DNA of 64,000 bases from Paenibacillus abyssi (GCF_014640295.1 NZ_BMGR01000010.1:124001-188000), one strand, 5' to 3'; positions 1 through 9,109 are shown, counted from the first letter of the stretch. The notes: generated by a model from the sequence alone, not told the origin. Numbers and translations are program-made.

Positions 1-24
1 CGACCAGCGATAGGCCCGCATCAT
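1..24 (-). CDS. flhB: FlhB, flagellar export protein, N-terminal fragment
   Basis: Only the first eight codons are in the window, so the identity rests on context. An ATG pair at 24-19 follows a GGGGG Shine-Dalgarno that overlaps the fliR stop. The visible start, MMRAYRWS, fits an FlhB N-terminus. In Bacillales flhB directly follows fliR and encodes the export-gate subunit that switches substrate class. The gene continues off the left edge. Confidence 0.5.
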
Positions 25-33
25 AAATTCCCC

Positions 34-825
34 CTAAGAACTCGTATCCGCATCCACGATATTAAGCAGATTCTCCATTGCCATAAACATTTGATCAAAC
101 AGTTGGCCAATCAAAGAAGCAAATCCAGGCAGCAGTAGAATTAACATGGCAAATCCAACAAGAATCTTCAATGGGATGCCGATGACAAAAACATTGTATT
201 GTGGAGCCGTTCTAGCCAAGAAGCCAAGCCCGACATCCGTAAGAAACATGGAGACGACAAGCGGTGCAGACATTTGCAGTGACAGCATGAAAGTATGTGT
301 AAACGTTCTGGCCAAAAACTCGCTTACGCTTCCCTCATAGATTCGCGTAAACAATTCATTTGAGATTGGCAGCCAATCGTAACTCTTCATAAGCGCCATC
401 AGCAGATAATGGTGACCGTTCATAGTAAGAAACAGCAGTACAACGATCATAAACTTAAAGTTACCCAGCAGCGGAGCAGAGGTACCTGTCATTGGATCGA
501 TAACATTGGCCATACCAAAGCCCATCTGCAAATCGATAAACGCGCCGGCCGTCTGAACGACTGTAAAAAAAAGATACGCAACAAATCCAAGCAGCACACC
601 GGCTAAAATCTCCCGGATAACAAACAATATATAACCTGCATCGAGATTAACGGTCTGGTTAATTCCATACACCAGGTACACAAGAACAGTGACAAAGAAA
701 CCAAGGCCTATTTTAAACATTGCCGGCACACCGCGATTAGAGAAGATCGGCGCTACGACGAAAAACGATGTGATTCGACAAAAGATTAGCAAAAAAATAG
801 GAACCGCCTGCAGAAACAAATCCAT
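34..825 (-). CDS. fliR: Flagellar biosynthetic protein FliR
   Basis: Inner-membrane subunit of the flagellar type III export gate, which assembles with FliP and FliQ to pass rod, hook and filament subunits. The 263-residue protein is strongly hydrophobic with about six membrane spans. It carries the family's conserved central stretch (QMGFGMANVIDP, near residue 100) and LSLQMSAPLVVSMFLTD near residue 180. Length is usual for FliR. It starts 11 bases after fliQ ends and runs to the flhB ribosome binding site, as in the Bacillus fla/che operon. Confidence 0.96.
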   Translation of the reverse strand: MDLFLQAVPIFLLIFCRITSFFVVAPIFSNRGVPAMFKIGLGFFVTVLVYLVYGINQTVNLDAGYILFVIREILAGVLLGFVAYLFFTVVQTAGAFIDLQMGFGMANVIDPMTGTSAPLLGNFKFMIVVLLFLTMNGHHYLLMALMKSYDWLPISNELFTRIYEGSVSEFLARTFTHTFMLSLQMSAPLVVSMFLTDVGLGFLARTAPQYNVFVIGIPLKILVGFAMLILLLPGFASLIGQLFDQMFMAMENLLNIVDADTSS

Positions 826-836
826 CGATCCACAGC

Positions 837-1106
837 CTATCCGATATATTTGTACAAATTATTTAGTAGGTTATAGGTAAAATCGACTAATGTGTTCAGT
901 ACCCACGGCCCAAACAACAAAACGGCAAGTAAAACAGCAACAATTTTGGGTACGAACGCTAATGTTTGCTCCTGAATTTGGGTGGTCGCCTGAAAAATAC
1001 TGACGATCAAACCAACAAGCAATCCAAGAATCAGCATCGGCGCACTCGCTTTGAGTACCGTCCAGACAGCTTGTCCTGCTAATCCGATGATGAAATCCGA
1101 ACTCAT
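837..1106 (-). CDS. fliQ: Flagellar biosynthetic protein FliQ
   Basis: Small export-gate subunit, 89 residues, with two membrane spans at about 15-38 and 52-75 and the conserved pattern around IQEQTLAFVPKI between them. It packs with FliP and FliR in the export gate. Length is exactly typical. It lies between fliP and fliR with short gaps and has a GGAAGGGG-type ribosome binding site. An overlapping 103-residue reading frame is a shadow. Confidence 0.96.
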   Translation of the reverse strand: MSSDFIIGLAGQAVWTVLKASAPMLILGLLVGLIVSIFQATTQIQEQTLAFVPKIVAVLLAVLLFGPWVLNTLVDFTYNLLNNLYKYIG

Positions 1107-1129
1107 GGTCTGTCCCCTTCCTGTCGGAC

Positions 1130-1882
1130 TTAGGTGTTAAAACTAAGAAGTAATGACTGAACAACGAGGTACCATCCATCAACCAGCACGAACAATAAGA
1201 TCTTAAACGGTAATGAGATCATGATCGGCGGAAGCATCATCATCCCCATTGCCATCAATACGCTTGCCACAACCATGTCGATGATCAGAAAAGGAATAAA
1301 GATCATAAAACCCATCTGAAAAGCGGTTTTCAATTCACTTATAACAAAGGCCGGTACTAATACCGTAATCGGAATATCTTCGAGTTGAGCCGGTCTTTCC
1401 ATTTGTGTATAGTTCATGAAAAGCAGCAAATCTTTTTCTCTCGTGTGGGAGATCATAAACTCTTTCATTGGCACAGCTGCTTCAGAGAATGCCTCCGTCT
1501 GAGTAATTTCTCCTTTTAAATAGGGCTGCAGGGCAACCTCATTCACTTGCGATATGGTCGGAGCCATGATGAAAAAGGTAAGAAACAGTGCAAGTCCGAT
1601 CAGGACCTGGTTAGGCGGCATCTGCTGCGTTCCTAAAGATGTTCGAACAAAACCAAGTACGATTACTATCCTCGTAAAACTTGTCATCAGCACGAGAATC
1701 GCAGGCGCAATGCTAAGGACGGTGATAAGCAGCAGGATCGATAATGCCGATGTCGCCGGCTGCTCTTCTCCATTACCGATTTCGATATTAATATTGGGCA
1801 AAGGCTCAGCAAAAGCTTGCGTATGGAAACCAGCAGTTAACAACATCAGCAGAAAAATCGATAACACTAATTTTTTTTTCAT
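1130..1882 (-). CDS. fliP: Flagellar biosynthetic protein FliP
   Basis: Core export-gate protein of 250 residues. A cleavable signal peptide occupies about residues 1-25 (KKKLVLSIFLLMLL then AFA). Four further membrane spans surround a soluble loop. Conserved family stretches are visible: TSFTRIVIVLGFVRTSLGTQ near residue 65-85 and QMGFMIFIPFLIIDMVVASVLM near 190-210. The start ATG overlaps the fliO stop as ATGA, which suggests translational coupling. Confidence 0.97.
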   Translation of the reverse strand: MKKKLVLSIFLLMLLTAGFHTQAFAEPLPNINIEIGNGEEQPATSALSILLLITVLSIAPAILVLMTSFTRIVIVLGFVRTSLGTQQMPPNQVLIGLALFLTFFIMAPTISQVNEVALQPYLKGEITQTEAFSEAAVPMKEFMISHTREKDLLLFMNYTQMERPAQLEDIPITVLVPAFVISELKTAFQMGFMIFIPFLIIDMVVASVLMAMGMMMLPPIMISLPFKILLFVLVDGWYLVVQSLLLSFNT

Positions 1883-2508
1883 TCATCCATCAACCGATCC
1901 GTATGTTTTGAATCTTTGAGCGCTGCTTCGACTTTCTGCTTCTGCTGCGCTTGGCGATTCAATTTGTCTTGTAATATGTCTTGGAATGAAGATGGCGGAT
2001 TCCACAGCTCCATATCTGTTTCCTCGCTCTTTGATCGGTTACGGAGCTTTTGAATCAGCTCCGTTACACTCGATACATTTAACCCTCTTCCCGATTGCTG
2101 CTCCATAGAAGCAATAATCGCCTCGGCGTCCTCCGGTTCAATAATTTTATCCAGAAGCGTTACGTCTTCGCCGACACCTACAACATATATTCTACCTGCT
2201 ACCTCAACAACCTGAAGTGATTTGTTCTGTCCCAGCGGGACGCCCCCGAGCGTCCGGATGGAGCGGTTCATGCCAAAGCTCCGGCTTCGCTGGGACAAAA
2301 ACTTAACAAAAACGATGATCATTCCGATAATTAATAAAAGAGCGATAATTACCCATGCCAGGCTGCCAAGCAGATTATCGTCTGTCTTCATTTGTGGCGG
2401 GACGTCCATGTTGCTAATCCCCTCGTTGGCGGCTGCCGCAGACAACGAGCTTGTCCATAAAAAAAATTCGGCTCCAATGATGAATAGGATCATGCTAAGG
2501 GTTCGCAT
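1879..2508 (-). CDS. fliO: Flagellar biosynthetic protein FliO/FliZ
   Basis: Membrane accessory of the export apparatus that helps FliP assemble. The 209-residue protein has an N-terminal signal-like helix (about 1-25), a second span at about 48-70, then a cytoplasmic FliO domain (SIRTLGGVPLGQNKSLQVVEV near 83-103) and a charged tail rich in Gln and Lys. Such long forms are called FliZ in B. subtilis. It sits between cheY and fliP and overlaps fliP by four bases. Sequence conservation of this family is low, so part of the call is positional. Confidence 0.88.
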   Translation of the reverse strand: MRTLSMILFIIGAEFFLWTSSLSAAAANEGISNMDVPPQMKTDDNLLGSLAWVIIALLLIIGMIIVFVKFLSQRSRSFGMNRSIRTLGGVPLGQNKSLQVVEVAGRIYVVGVGEDVTLLDKIIEPEDAEAIIASMEQQSGRGLNVSSVTELIQKLRNRSKSEETDMELWNPPSSFQDILQDKLNRQAQQKQKVEAALKDSKHTDRLMDE

Positions 2509-2520
2509 TCCGATACTGCC

Positions 2521-2883
2521 TTAACCAAGCGTTTTCTTAATGGCTTCAATAACCCGGTCCGCTTGAAACGGCTTTACGATAAAGTCTTTCGCTCCGGCTT
2601 GGATCGCATCGATAACCATCGCTTGCTGGCCCATAGCAGAGCACATAATGACTTTTGCGTTGCCATCCATTTTTTTGATTTCTTTCAGGGCAGCGATGCC
2701 ATCCATCTCGGGCATCGTAATATCCATTGTGATCAGGTCAGGCTTCAACTCTTTATACTTTTCGACTGCTTGTGCGCCGTCTTGGGCTTCTCCGACGACC
2801 TCGTAGCCGTTCTTGGTCAATATATCTCGGATCATCATTCTCATAAAAGCTGCGTCGTCTACGACTAAAATGCGGTTTGCCAT
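2521..2883 (-). CDS. cheY: Chemotaxis response regulator CheY
   Basis: Single-domain receiver that carries the phosphoryl signal from CheA to the flagellar switch. The start is ATG at 2883, preceded by GGGAGGAAC, giving 120 residues; an upstream in-frame ATG would add 21 atypical residues. Receiver residues are all present: acidic pair D9-D10, phosphoacceptor D54 in DITMPEMDG, S82 and K104 (IVKPF). It follows fliY, whose product dephosphorylates CheY-P, so writer and eraser of the signal are adjacent. Confidence 0.96.
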   Translation of the reverse strand: MANRILVVDDAAFMRMMIRDILTKNGYEVVGEAQDGAQAVEKYKELKPDLITMDITMPEMDGIAALKEIKKMDGNAKVIMCSAMGQQAMVIDAIQAGAKDFIVKPFQADRVIEAIKKTLG

Positions 2884-2908
2884 CGTTCTTGTTCCTCCCG
2901 GGAAATAA

Positions 2909-4138
2909 TTATTGTAGTTTTTGGATTCTGTCCCACTGGCTAACAATGTCAGTTACCCTGACACCAAAGTTTTCATCAATGACCACAACCTCGCCTTTGG
3001 CTATCAGCTTATTGTTGACAAGGATATCAACCGGTTCACCCGCCAGTTTATCAAGCTCAATGATCGCTCCTTGCGATAATTCCAGAATCTCTTTAATCTG
3101 CTTTTGCGTCCTTCCTAATTCTACAGTTACTCTAAGCGGAATGTCGAGCAATAAATTCAGGTTCGTATCATCCGCCTGTATATAAGGCGCGCCTTGAAAA
3201 TTAGCAAACTGTACCGGTTGTACATTGATATTCCGGTTAGGAATGCTGCCATACGTATTCGGAGCCTGAGGACTCATCATCGGCGCTTCCTGTGAGTACG
3301 GATGTTGAACAGGCGGAGGCGGCATATACGATGGTTCCGGATGCACAGCTTGCGGCATCATAGGCGGTGCAGGTGGTGCCATTGGCGCTGATGGAGCCGG
3401 GCTCGGAGCCGAATCGAAGGACTGTTCCGGTTCTGAGACTGCCCCTCCCATCAACGTGGATACCAACTCTTTGGCAAATGTGACCGGAAGCAATTGCATA
3501 ATTGTTGAATCGATTAAAGTGCCGATTTTGAGACTGAATGATATTTTGATAAAGACATCAACAGGAGGAAGATTGCTGACGCCCTCTCCGCTGTTGAGAT
3601 CCAGAATATTGATTCCCGGCGGTGATATGTTAACAAACCGGTTGAAGATCGTGGACATTGAAGTTGCGGAGGACCCCATCATTTGATTCATGGCTTCCTG
3701 AACCGCACTGACATGAATCTCATTCAATTCCTGGTCTTCATCAACTTGTCCCTCCCCGCCCAACATTAAGTCCGCGATAACCTGTGCGTCACGCGTCTTG
3801 ATGACAAGGGAATTTATGCCTTGAAAACCGTCCACATACTGGACATGCACCGCAACATGCGGCTTAGGGAATTCAGCTTCCAGGTCCTCACGCCTGATAA
3901 CCGTTACCTTAGGTGTAGTAATATCAACTTTTCTTCCGAGCAGTGTGGATAAAGCCGTTGCTGCACTGCCAAAGGTGATATTCCCTATTTCACCGAGCGC
4001 ATCCTGTTCGATAAAGCTAATGTAGTCCTCGGGCTTAAAATCCTGAGAGCCTCCGCTATCCGAAGCTTCCGCTTCACCCGAAGATTGCCGCAGCAATGCA
4101 TCAATCTCTTCTTGCGATAAATAATCCTTACTCGTCAT
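2909..4138 (-). CDS. fliY: Flagellar switch phosphatase FliY (CheC-FliN fusion)
   Basis: C-ring component that both builds the switch and dephosphorylates CheY-P. The 409-residue protein has an N-terminal peptide like that of FliM (LSQEEIDALLRQ), a CheC-like domain, a Pro/Met-rich linker at about 240-300 and a C-terminal FliN/SpoA domain from about 325. Both CheC-type phosphatase signatures (D/S-x3-E-x2-N-x22-P) are intact: DALGEIGN followed by P after 22 residues, and SAVQEAMN followed by P after 22. ATG at 4138 is preferred over a start ten codons upstream; it overlaps the fliM end by 11 bases. Confidence 0.95.
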   Translation of the reverse strand: MTSKDYLSQEEIDALLRQSSGEAEASDSGGSQDFKPEDYISFIEQDALGEIGNITFGSAATALSTLLGRKVDITTPKVTVIRREDLEAEFPKPHVAVHVQYVDGFQGINSLVIKTRDAQVIADLMLGGEGQVDEDQELNEIHVSAVQEAMNQMMGSSATSMSTIFNRFVNISPPGINILDLNSGEGVSNLPPVDVFIKISFSLKIGTLIDSTIMQLLPVTFAKELVSTLMGGAVSEPEQSFDSAPSPAPSAPMAPPAPPMMPQAVHPEPSYMPPPPVQHPYSQEAPMMSPQAPNTYGSIPNRNINVQPVQFANFQGAPYIQADDTNLNLLLDIPLRVTVELGRTQKQIKEILELSQGAIIELDKLAGEPVDILVNNKLIAKGEVVVIDENFGVRVTDIVSQWDRIQKLQ

Positions 4139-5126
4139 GTTCTTCAACTCCTTCACTGACAATCTCATCGATCTGCACAGCCAACCGATCCTTTACAGAG
4201 CCCGGACTGCCGATAAACTTCAGTTTTTCGCCCACTTTAATATGTAATCCCTCACCTACATTTTTGTTCAAAGCGATAACATCTCCTAGTGCCAATCCGA
4301 GAAACTCACGAACCGATATGGTTGAACTTCCAAGCTCCGCTACAATCGCCAGCTTTGCTTTGGAGACCCGTTGTTCGAGAACCTCGACTTCTTCCGGTGC
4401 ACGGGATTTCTTCTGTGAGACGAACCAGTGATGGACAGACAAACGTGACATAATCGGCTCAATGACAACATGAGGAATACACAGGTTGATCATACCGGTT
4501 GTTTCACCGATTTTAGTGCTTAGCGATATTAGCGCAATCGTTTCATTAGGCGATACGATTTGCATAAACTGCGGATTCGTTTCCAGCGCCTCCAGCCTAG
4601 GCGACAAATCTATAACCGTTTTCCAAGCCTCCTGCAAACTATCGAAAGCCCTGCTGAAGATCCTTTCCATCACAATGGTTTCGATCTCTGTCAAAGCATT
4701 GATTTTAGAAGGCGCGGAGCCTTGCCCACCGAGCAGCCGATCCAACATGGCATAGGCTACATTCGGATGTACCTCAAGCACCATTCTTCCTTCCAGAGGT
4801 TCCGCTTCAAAAATGTTCAGGATCGTCATCTTCGGAATCGAACGAATAAATTCGTCGTAAGGCAATTGCTCCACCTGAACAACATTGATTTGGACAAAGG
4901 TGCGAAGCTGTGCTGAGAAATAAGTTGTCAAAAACCGGGCGAAATTCTCATGAATCCTCGTTAAGCTTCGAATGTGATCTTTCGAGAAGCGGACTGCACG
5001 CTTGAAATCATAGGCACGCACTTTTTTCTGCGTTTCTTCCTTTTTTAGTTCCTCAGCATCCATTTCGCCGGAAGAAAGCGCCGCAAGCAACGCATCGATC
5101 TCATTCTGCGATAATACATCTACCAA
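4128..5126 (-). CDS. fliM: Flagellar motor switch protein FliM
   Basis: Switch-complex subunit that binds CheY-P. The N-terminal binding peptide LSQNEIDALLAAL is intact. The middle CheC-like domain (residues about 45-230) and C-terminal SpoA domain (about 250-330) follow. The likely start is TTG at 5126, giving MVDVLSQ, because GGGGGAGAGGA lies just upstream; another TTG at 5144 has no good ribosome binding site. That gives 332 residues, the usual length. It lies between fliL and fliY. Confidence 0.95.
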   Translation of the reverse strand: MVDVLSQNEIDALLAALSSGEMDAEELKKEETQKKVRAYDFKRAVRFSKDHIRSLTRIHENFARFLTTYFSAQLRTFVQINVVQVEQLPYDEFIRSIPKMTILNIFEAEPLEGRMVLEVHPNVAYAMLDRLLGGQGSAPSKINALTEIETIVMERIFSRAFDSLQEAWKTVIDLSPRLEALETNPQFMQIVSPNETIALISLSTKIGETTGMINLCIPHVVIEPIMSRLSVHHWFVSQKKSRAPEEVEVLEQRVSKAKLAIVAELGSSTISVREFLGLALGDVIALNKNVGEGLHIKVGEKLKFIGSPGSVKDRLAVQIDEIVSEGVEEHDE

Positions 5127-5172
5127 TCCTCTCCCCCCTCTCAAAGGAATAAAAATATATATAAGGCATAAC

Positions 5173-5658
5173 TTACAGACTGGTTATTATAAAGTTAGTG
5201 ATTTCAACGTTAGTGAGCTTGCCTTCCGGTTCCAGAACGGGATTGATCAAATTAATCAATTTTGCGGACAACGCATCCTTTCCTTTGGAGCCCCGTAATT
5301 CTTCAGGCGTAAGGTCAGATAACGTTCGAATAATAATCGGTTTAATTTGAATATCTTTAATTTGTTCGAAATCTTCTTTTGTCTTTTTAGCATCTAATTG
5401 AAACGCCAGGCTGATCACGACAAGGTAGTCGGTATCCGCTAGATTTGTCCGAACATCCAAAATTTCGGATGTCAGCTCAACACGCTTCTCAGCGCTGATT
5501 TTTTTAGGTTCTACATTTTCTACACTGCTCTGCGCTTCCTGAGTTGCATTTCCCGGCTCAGGATTATTGAAAAACTGATTGAACAGGAAAACCGCTACAA
5601 CAGCAATCAACGTGATCGCAAGCAATATGGTGATGAGCCAAGGCAGCATCTTTTTCAT
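5173..5658 (-). CDS. fliL: Flagellar basal body-associated protein FliL
   Basis: Single-pass membrane protein that associates with the stator around the basal body. It has 161 residues: a short cytoplasmic end, one span at about 7-27, and an extracytoplasmic domain with the FliL pattern (TNLADTDYLVVISLAFQLD, then GKDALSAKLINLINP). It starts two bases after the flbD-like gene and precedes fliM with a 46-base gap. Sequence identity in this family is low, but position, topology and length agree. Confidence 0.9.
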   Translation of the reverse strand: MKKMLPWLITILLAITLIAVVAVFLFNQFFNNPEPGNATQEAQSSVENVEPKKISAEKRVELTSEILDVRTNLADTDYLVVISLAFQLDAKKTKEDFEQIKDIQIKPIIIRTLSDLTPEELRGSKGKDALSAKLINLINPVLEPEGKLTNVEITNFIITSL

Positions 5659-5660
5659 TT

Positions 5661-5882
5661 CTAAGGTCCCTCCGTTTGTTCCATCCTCATACTAGCTGCA
5701 TACACACCTATCGTACGAAGGTAATCCTTGATCAAGGCGATCAGCTCTGCCGAGCTTTCCCGCGCCAAATATTTCTTTCCGGTTGTTAAGGTGATCAGCG
5801 TATCTGGAACCTCTTCGATGGTTTCGATCAGCAGCGCGTTAACAATCACTGTTGTACCGTTCAATCGCGTCACAGCTATCAT
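5661..5882 (-). CDS. flbD: FlbD-family flagellar protein
   Basis: Protein of 73 residues of the small FlbD family, found beside the hook gene in Firmicute flagellar operons (YlzI in B. subtilis). It starts MIAVTRLNGT and contains the characteristic ALLIETIEEVPDTLITLTTGKKYL. The biochemical role is not established; the family is unrelated to the Caulobacter regulator FlbD. GGAGGAAAACC lies before the ATG. It sits between flgE and fliL. Confidence 0.9.
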   Translation of the reverse strand: MIAVTRLNGTTVIVNALLIETIEEVPDTLITLTTGKKYLARESSAELIALIKDYLRTIGVYAASMRMEQTEGP

Positions 5883-5938
5883 GGTTTTCCTCCTAAAGCC
5901 CTGGAGAGGCGGCTAGCGCCTCTCCGCCGGCGCTAAGA

Positions 5939-6757
5939 TTATCGTTTCAAATTCACAACTTCTTGAAGCACTTCATCCGAGGTCGTGATAATTCGGGAAT
6001 TGGCTTGGAAGCCACGTTGGGCAATAATCATTTCGGTGAACTCAGAAGTCAAATCAACGTTAGACATCTCAAGCTGACCGGAGACGATTGCTCCTGTACC
6101 GGCTTCCGCATCATTGGCTGCAACCACCTCAACACCATCAGGGCTGGCATTTGGAGTCACACGATACATATTACCGCCGATTTTCTCCAAGCCGTTAGGA
6201 TTCACAACCCTTACGACACCGACCTGAAAATCAGTCGGTTCACTGGTGCCGTCCGCATTAACCGCTATAATCGTCCCATCCTGAGCGATCGAGAAAGCCG
6301 TCACTTCTTCGCCCAGCGTGATCAAGCCGCCACCTACTGTATTGACGAAATAGCCGTCACCGGTAACAAGCTGGCGATTGGCGTCAAGCGTGAAATTGCC
6401 TGCACGGGTCAAGTAAGGAACCTCTTGATCCGGAGATGCGGTTACAGCAAAAAATCCATCTCCGTCAATCCGCAAATCAGTTGCAACGTTTGTAGTCATT
6501 GCGCTGCCAGGGGTATGTACCGTATCGATTGCGGCGATCGCGACCCCAAGTCCGATTTGCTTGGCATTTACCCCGCCAACAGCCCCCTCTTCAGGCGCTG
6601 TCACACCGGACACTGTCTGGCTTAAAATATCCTTGAACATAACTCGGCCAGCTTTAAAACCAACGGTATTAACATTTGAAATATTATTGCCGATCACGTC
6701 AAGCTTGGTCTGAAAACCGCGCATGCCGGATACACCGGAATACATTGATCTTAACAT
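5939..6757 (-). CDS. flgE: Flagellar hook protein FlgE (short Bacillus type)
   Basis: Hook/rod family protein of 272 residues. The N-terminal signature MLRSMYSGVSGM, then GNNISNVNTVGFK, and the C-terminal motif ending ANSRIITTSDEVLQEVVNLKR mark the basal-body rod/hook superfamily. Context after flgD and before flbD identifies it as the hook protein of the Bacillus-type operon, which is about 260 residues and is sometimes named FlgG. ATG at 6757 has GGGAGGAC upstream; an 18-codon upstream extension is not conserved in the family. Assignment as hook rather than distal rod rests on context. Confidence 0.92.
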   Translation of the reverse strand: MLRSMYSGVSGMRGFQTKLDVIGNNISNVNTVGFKAGRVMFKDILSQTVSGVTAPEEGAVGGVNAKQIGLGVAIAAIDTVHTPGSAMTTNVATDLRIDGDGFFAVTASPDQEVPYLTRAGNFTLDANRQLVTGDGYFVNTVGGGLITLGEEVTAFSIAQDGTIIAVNADGTSEPTDFQVGVVRVVNPNGLEKIGGNMYRVTPNASPDGVEVVAANDAEAGTGAIVSGQLEMSNVDLTSEFTEMIIAQRGFQANSRIITTSDEVLQEVVNLKR

Positions 6758-6849
6758 AGCGGAATCGTCCTCCCGATTATCTGTTTGTCGTAATGAACTG
6801 GACTGCTTCAATCGATCAGCAGCCCGGGGCTTCCTATTCGGTCCAGCCC

Positions 6850-7233
6850 TTAAGTAATGACCACGGCACTATCAATTTGCGTAAAAACATTGCCAAGCAT
6901 CGTTTTCCCTTCCATAGCAGTGACGACGGTTCGGCTTGGAACATTGACGATCATTGCAATATCACGGAAAAGCACGAGAGAATCCTTTGCGCCTTTCGCT
7001 TCGGCTTGATCAATCGCGGTTGCGATTCTATTGATCTGCTCAGGCTTGAATGAAATGCCTCTTTGCTGCATACGAACTTCCGCATGATGGCTAAATTTCA
7101 ATACCTTCTCATCCAGCAGATCCCGGAATCCCTTTGTGCCGGAATCGGCCCCAGTTGAAACCGGAGGCTTGCGCACACTAAGTGGTGCAGTATGTGCGGG
7201 ATACAACTGACCGATACTAATGCGATCACTCAT
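6850..7233 (-). CDS. TIGR02530-type flagellar operon protein
   Basis: A conserved 127-residue protein found between flgD and flgE in Firmicute flagellar operons. The family pattern is clear: FRDLLDEK, LKFSHHAEVRMQQRGI, then LSVLFRDIAMIVNV-like strands and a C-terminal VFTQIDSAVVI. The role is unknown; a hook-assembly role is only suggested by position. Its start overlaps the flgD stop by four bases (ATGA), so the two are probably coupled in translation. Confidence 0.88.
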   Translation of the reverse strand: MSDRISIGQLYPAHTAPLSVRKPPVSTGADSGTKGFRDLLDEKVLKFSHHAEVRMQQRGISFKPEQINRIATAIDQAEAKGAKDSLVLFRDIAMIVNVPSRTVVTAMEGKTMLGNVFTQIDSAVVIT

Positions 7234-7682
7234 GTCGCTTCCTCACCACCCTTTACGGATATGGAGAGAATCTTATCTACCGGTATCGTTTTTTCTCCTA
7301 CGCTCGCATATTGAACACCATCAGTGACGACTATCGCGTCTACTGTTCCGGAGTTTAATACGTTTTGGCCTGCCCCGTTCACATCCATCCATTCGATTGT
7401 TTTGCCAATCATATTGGATGCCGTTCCAAGATTATGACGCATCAACGTAATCTCACTGGCCATATTCATAAGCTGTTCAACGGAAGAGAACTGGGCCATC
7501 TGTGCAATAAATTCGCGGTCTTGAAGCGGCTGCATCGGATCCTGATGCCTTAATTGCGTGACCAAAATCTTAAGAAAATCATCTTTACCAAGCGTATTGT
7601 CCTTCGGCTTAGCCGCCGCCTGTACATTGCTTTGATTATAGTTAGGCCATACACTTTTGGTTGAGATCATATCACCCGCCAT
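7230..7682 (-). CDS. flgD: Flagellar hook cap / scaffolding protein FlgD
   Basis: Hook-assembly scaffold that caps the growing hook. The conserved N-terminal block is present: LGKDDFLKILVTQLRHQDPMQPLQDREFIAQMAQFSS (family core at about residues 33-70). The C-terminal part is short, as in Bacillus. ATG at 7682 follows GGAGGTGAA at a suitable distance; the in-frame ATG at 7700 overlaps that ribosome binding site and is less likely. It follows fliK, whose product measures hook length. Confidence 0.93.
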   Translation of the reverse strand: MAGDMISTKSVWPNYNQSNVQAAAKPKDNTLGKDDFLKILVTQLRHQDPMQPLQDREFIAQMAQFSSVEQLMNMASEITLMRHNLGTASNMIGKTIEWMDVNGAGQNVLNSGTVDAIVVTDGVQYASVGEKTIPVDKILSISVKGGEEAT

Positions 7683-7726
7683 CCGTGCCTTCACCTCCAT
7701 TCAGTCCGTTCATTCACGACTGCTGA

Positions 7727-9109
7727 TTATGCTGTTACATTGATTCCTCTGCCATATCCCAAGTCATGAATCACGGCTTGTTCGACCAATTCGGGTTCAA
7801 AACCGTCCTCAAAGCGTTCACCCTTTGATTTATGCTGTTCCGATGTATGCTGCTGCCCGGAATTGGATTGGCGTCCATCCTGAAATAACTGGCTTTGGAA
7901 AGCATTGCTGCTCTGTGTGACCTCCAGTTTGTCCACTTGCAATCCTTGAAGCTGCAAAGCGGTTCGAAGCTGGGAAAGCTGATTCTCGATCATGTCCTTC
8001 GCCAATCCGTTCTCCGTCATAAAATGGGCGGTTAACTGGCCGTTCTGGATGGTAATTCGAATATCCACTTGTCCGAGCTGCTCAGGAAAGAGGGAAATCT
8101 TAGCTTCAGAGAAACCAGTTGCGCTCGTCAGGCTTAATTGTTTGACCATAAAGCTGCCCATTTTATCGGCAAACTGCTGAACCGGTATCGGCTGCACCTC
8201 CATCTTTGGCGCTGCATGCAGGACTCTGCTTGCATCATGGGAACCCGTCGCTGTATGGACCAGTAAAGGATTGGAGTCAGCTTCAACTGCGGTTGCTTCT
8301 GTAGCCGAGGATTGGTTTGCCGTTTCACTGTTTACTTTCGCCAGCAAGATTGGATTGAACACGGAATGGCTCAATCGGTGCAATTGCGAATTTGACCCTT
8401 CAGCAGCGTTAGTGACTTGAACGGATCCGCCCTTCAGGTCAAGCATGTCTTGTTCGCTTTTTACCACCGTTTGGTTTTGTTCCGCTTTCCCGACAAGAAG
8501 CTGTTTTAAAGCTTGCAGCTGTTGTTCGATCATCGGAGCAAAGGTTTGTTCCGTTTGCTTGCCCATTCCTTGCTTAAACAATGCTTGCAATTGGCTTAAT
8601 ACTTCATGTATGCCTGATCTGAGTGATGTTTCGGAATGTTTATCACCCTGCAGCGCATGGACCATGTTTACCTGCTCTGATGGGATATCTGTATCAGCCG
8701 TTTTGTGCGTGATGGTCAGGCCCATTGAGACCAATAGAGCGTTCAACTGTTCAAACATCGCTTCAAGCTGTTCTACATCCTCGCTATCCGCCTCTTGTCC
8801 TGTGTCAGCATTGGCAATCATCTGTTTCAGCTCATCAATTAACGCTGTCCAATCCGTCTGTTTCGTTTCCGATAGAAGCGGCATTATGTCGCCTGTCAGT
8901 GCGCTTGCGAGCATTACAGGACCCGGAGTAGTTGAAGCTGTAGGCTGTGGCGCCCCGGGAGTGCCAGATATAAAATGAACCAGCATATCCGTAAAGCCGC
9001 CAGCTGCGGCGGTACCCTCGGCTGCGCCCGCTTTAACAGCTCCAGTCTGTGAGGTAGCCGATGCTGTCACTGCCGATGCCGCTAAAATTTGACCTGCTGC
9101 CATTTGCAT
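7727..9109 (-). CDS. fliK: Flagellar hook-length control protein FliK
   Basis: Secreted molecular ruler that switches FlhB from hook to filament export. The 460-residue protein is low-complexity in its first 300 residues (Ala, Thr, Gln, Ser). It ends in a conserved globular FliK C-terminal domain: SEAKISLFPEQLGQVDIRITIQNG, then LAKDMIENQLSQLRTALQLQGLQVDKLEV. The start has AGGAGGTGAAAAA upstream. Position between the ylxF-like gene and flgD matches B. subtilis. The N-terminal part is poorly conserved in all FliK proteins. Confidence 0.93.
   Translation of the reverse strand: MQMAAGQILAASAVTASATSQTGAVKAGAAEGTAAAGGFTDMLVHFISGTPGAPQPTASTTPGPVMLASALTGDIMPLLSETKQTDWTALIDELKQMIANADTGQEADSEDVEQLEAMFEQLNALLVSMGLTITHKTADTDIPSEQVNMVHALQGDKHSETSLRSGIHEVLSQLQALFKQGMGKQTEQTFAPMIEQQLQALKQLLVGKAEQNQTVVKSEQDMLDLKGGSVQVTNAAEGSNSQLHRLSHSVFNPILLAKVNSETANQSSATEATAVEADSNPLLVHTATGSHDASRVLHAAPKMEVQPIPVQQFADKMGSFMVKQLSLTSATGFSEAKISLFPEQLGQVDIRITIQNGQLTAHFMTENGLAKDMIENQLSQLRTALQLQGLQVDKLEVTQSSNAFQSQLFQDGRQSNSGQQHTSEQHKSKGERFEDGFEPELVEQAVIHDLGYGRGINVTA

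Noticed and set aside
871-1182. 103-codon minus-strand frame overlapping fliQ
   Set aside because: Shadow of fliQ/fliP in another frame; no family resemblance.
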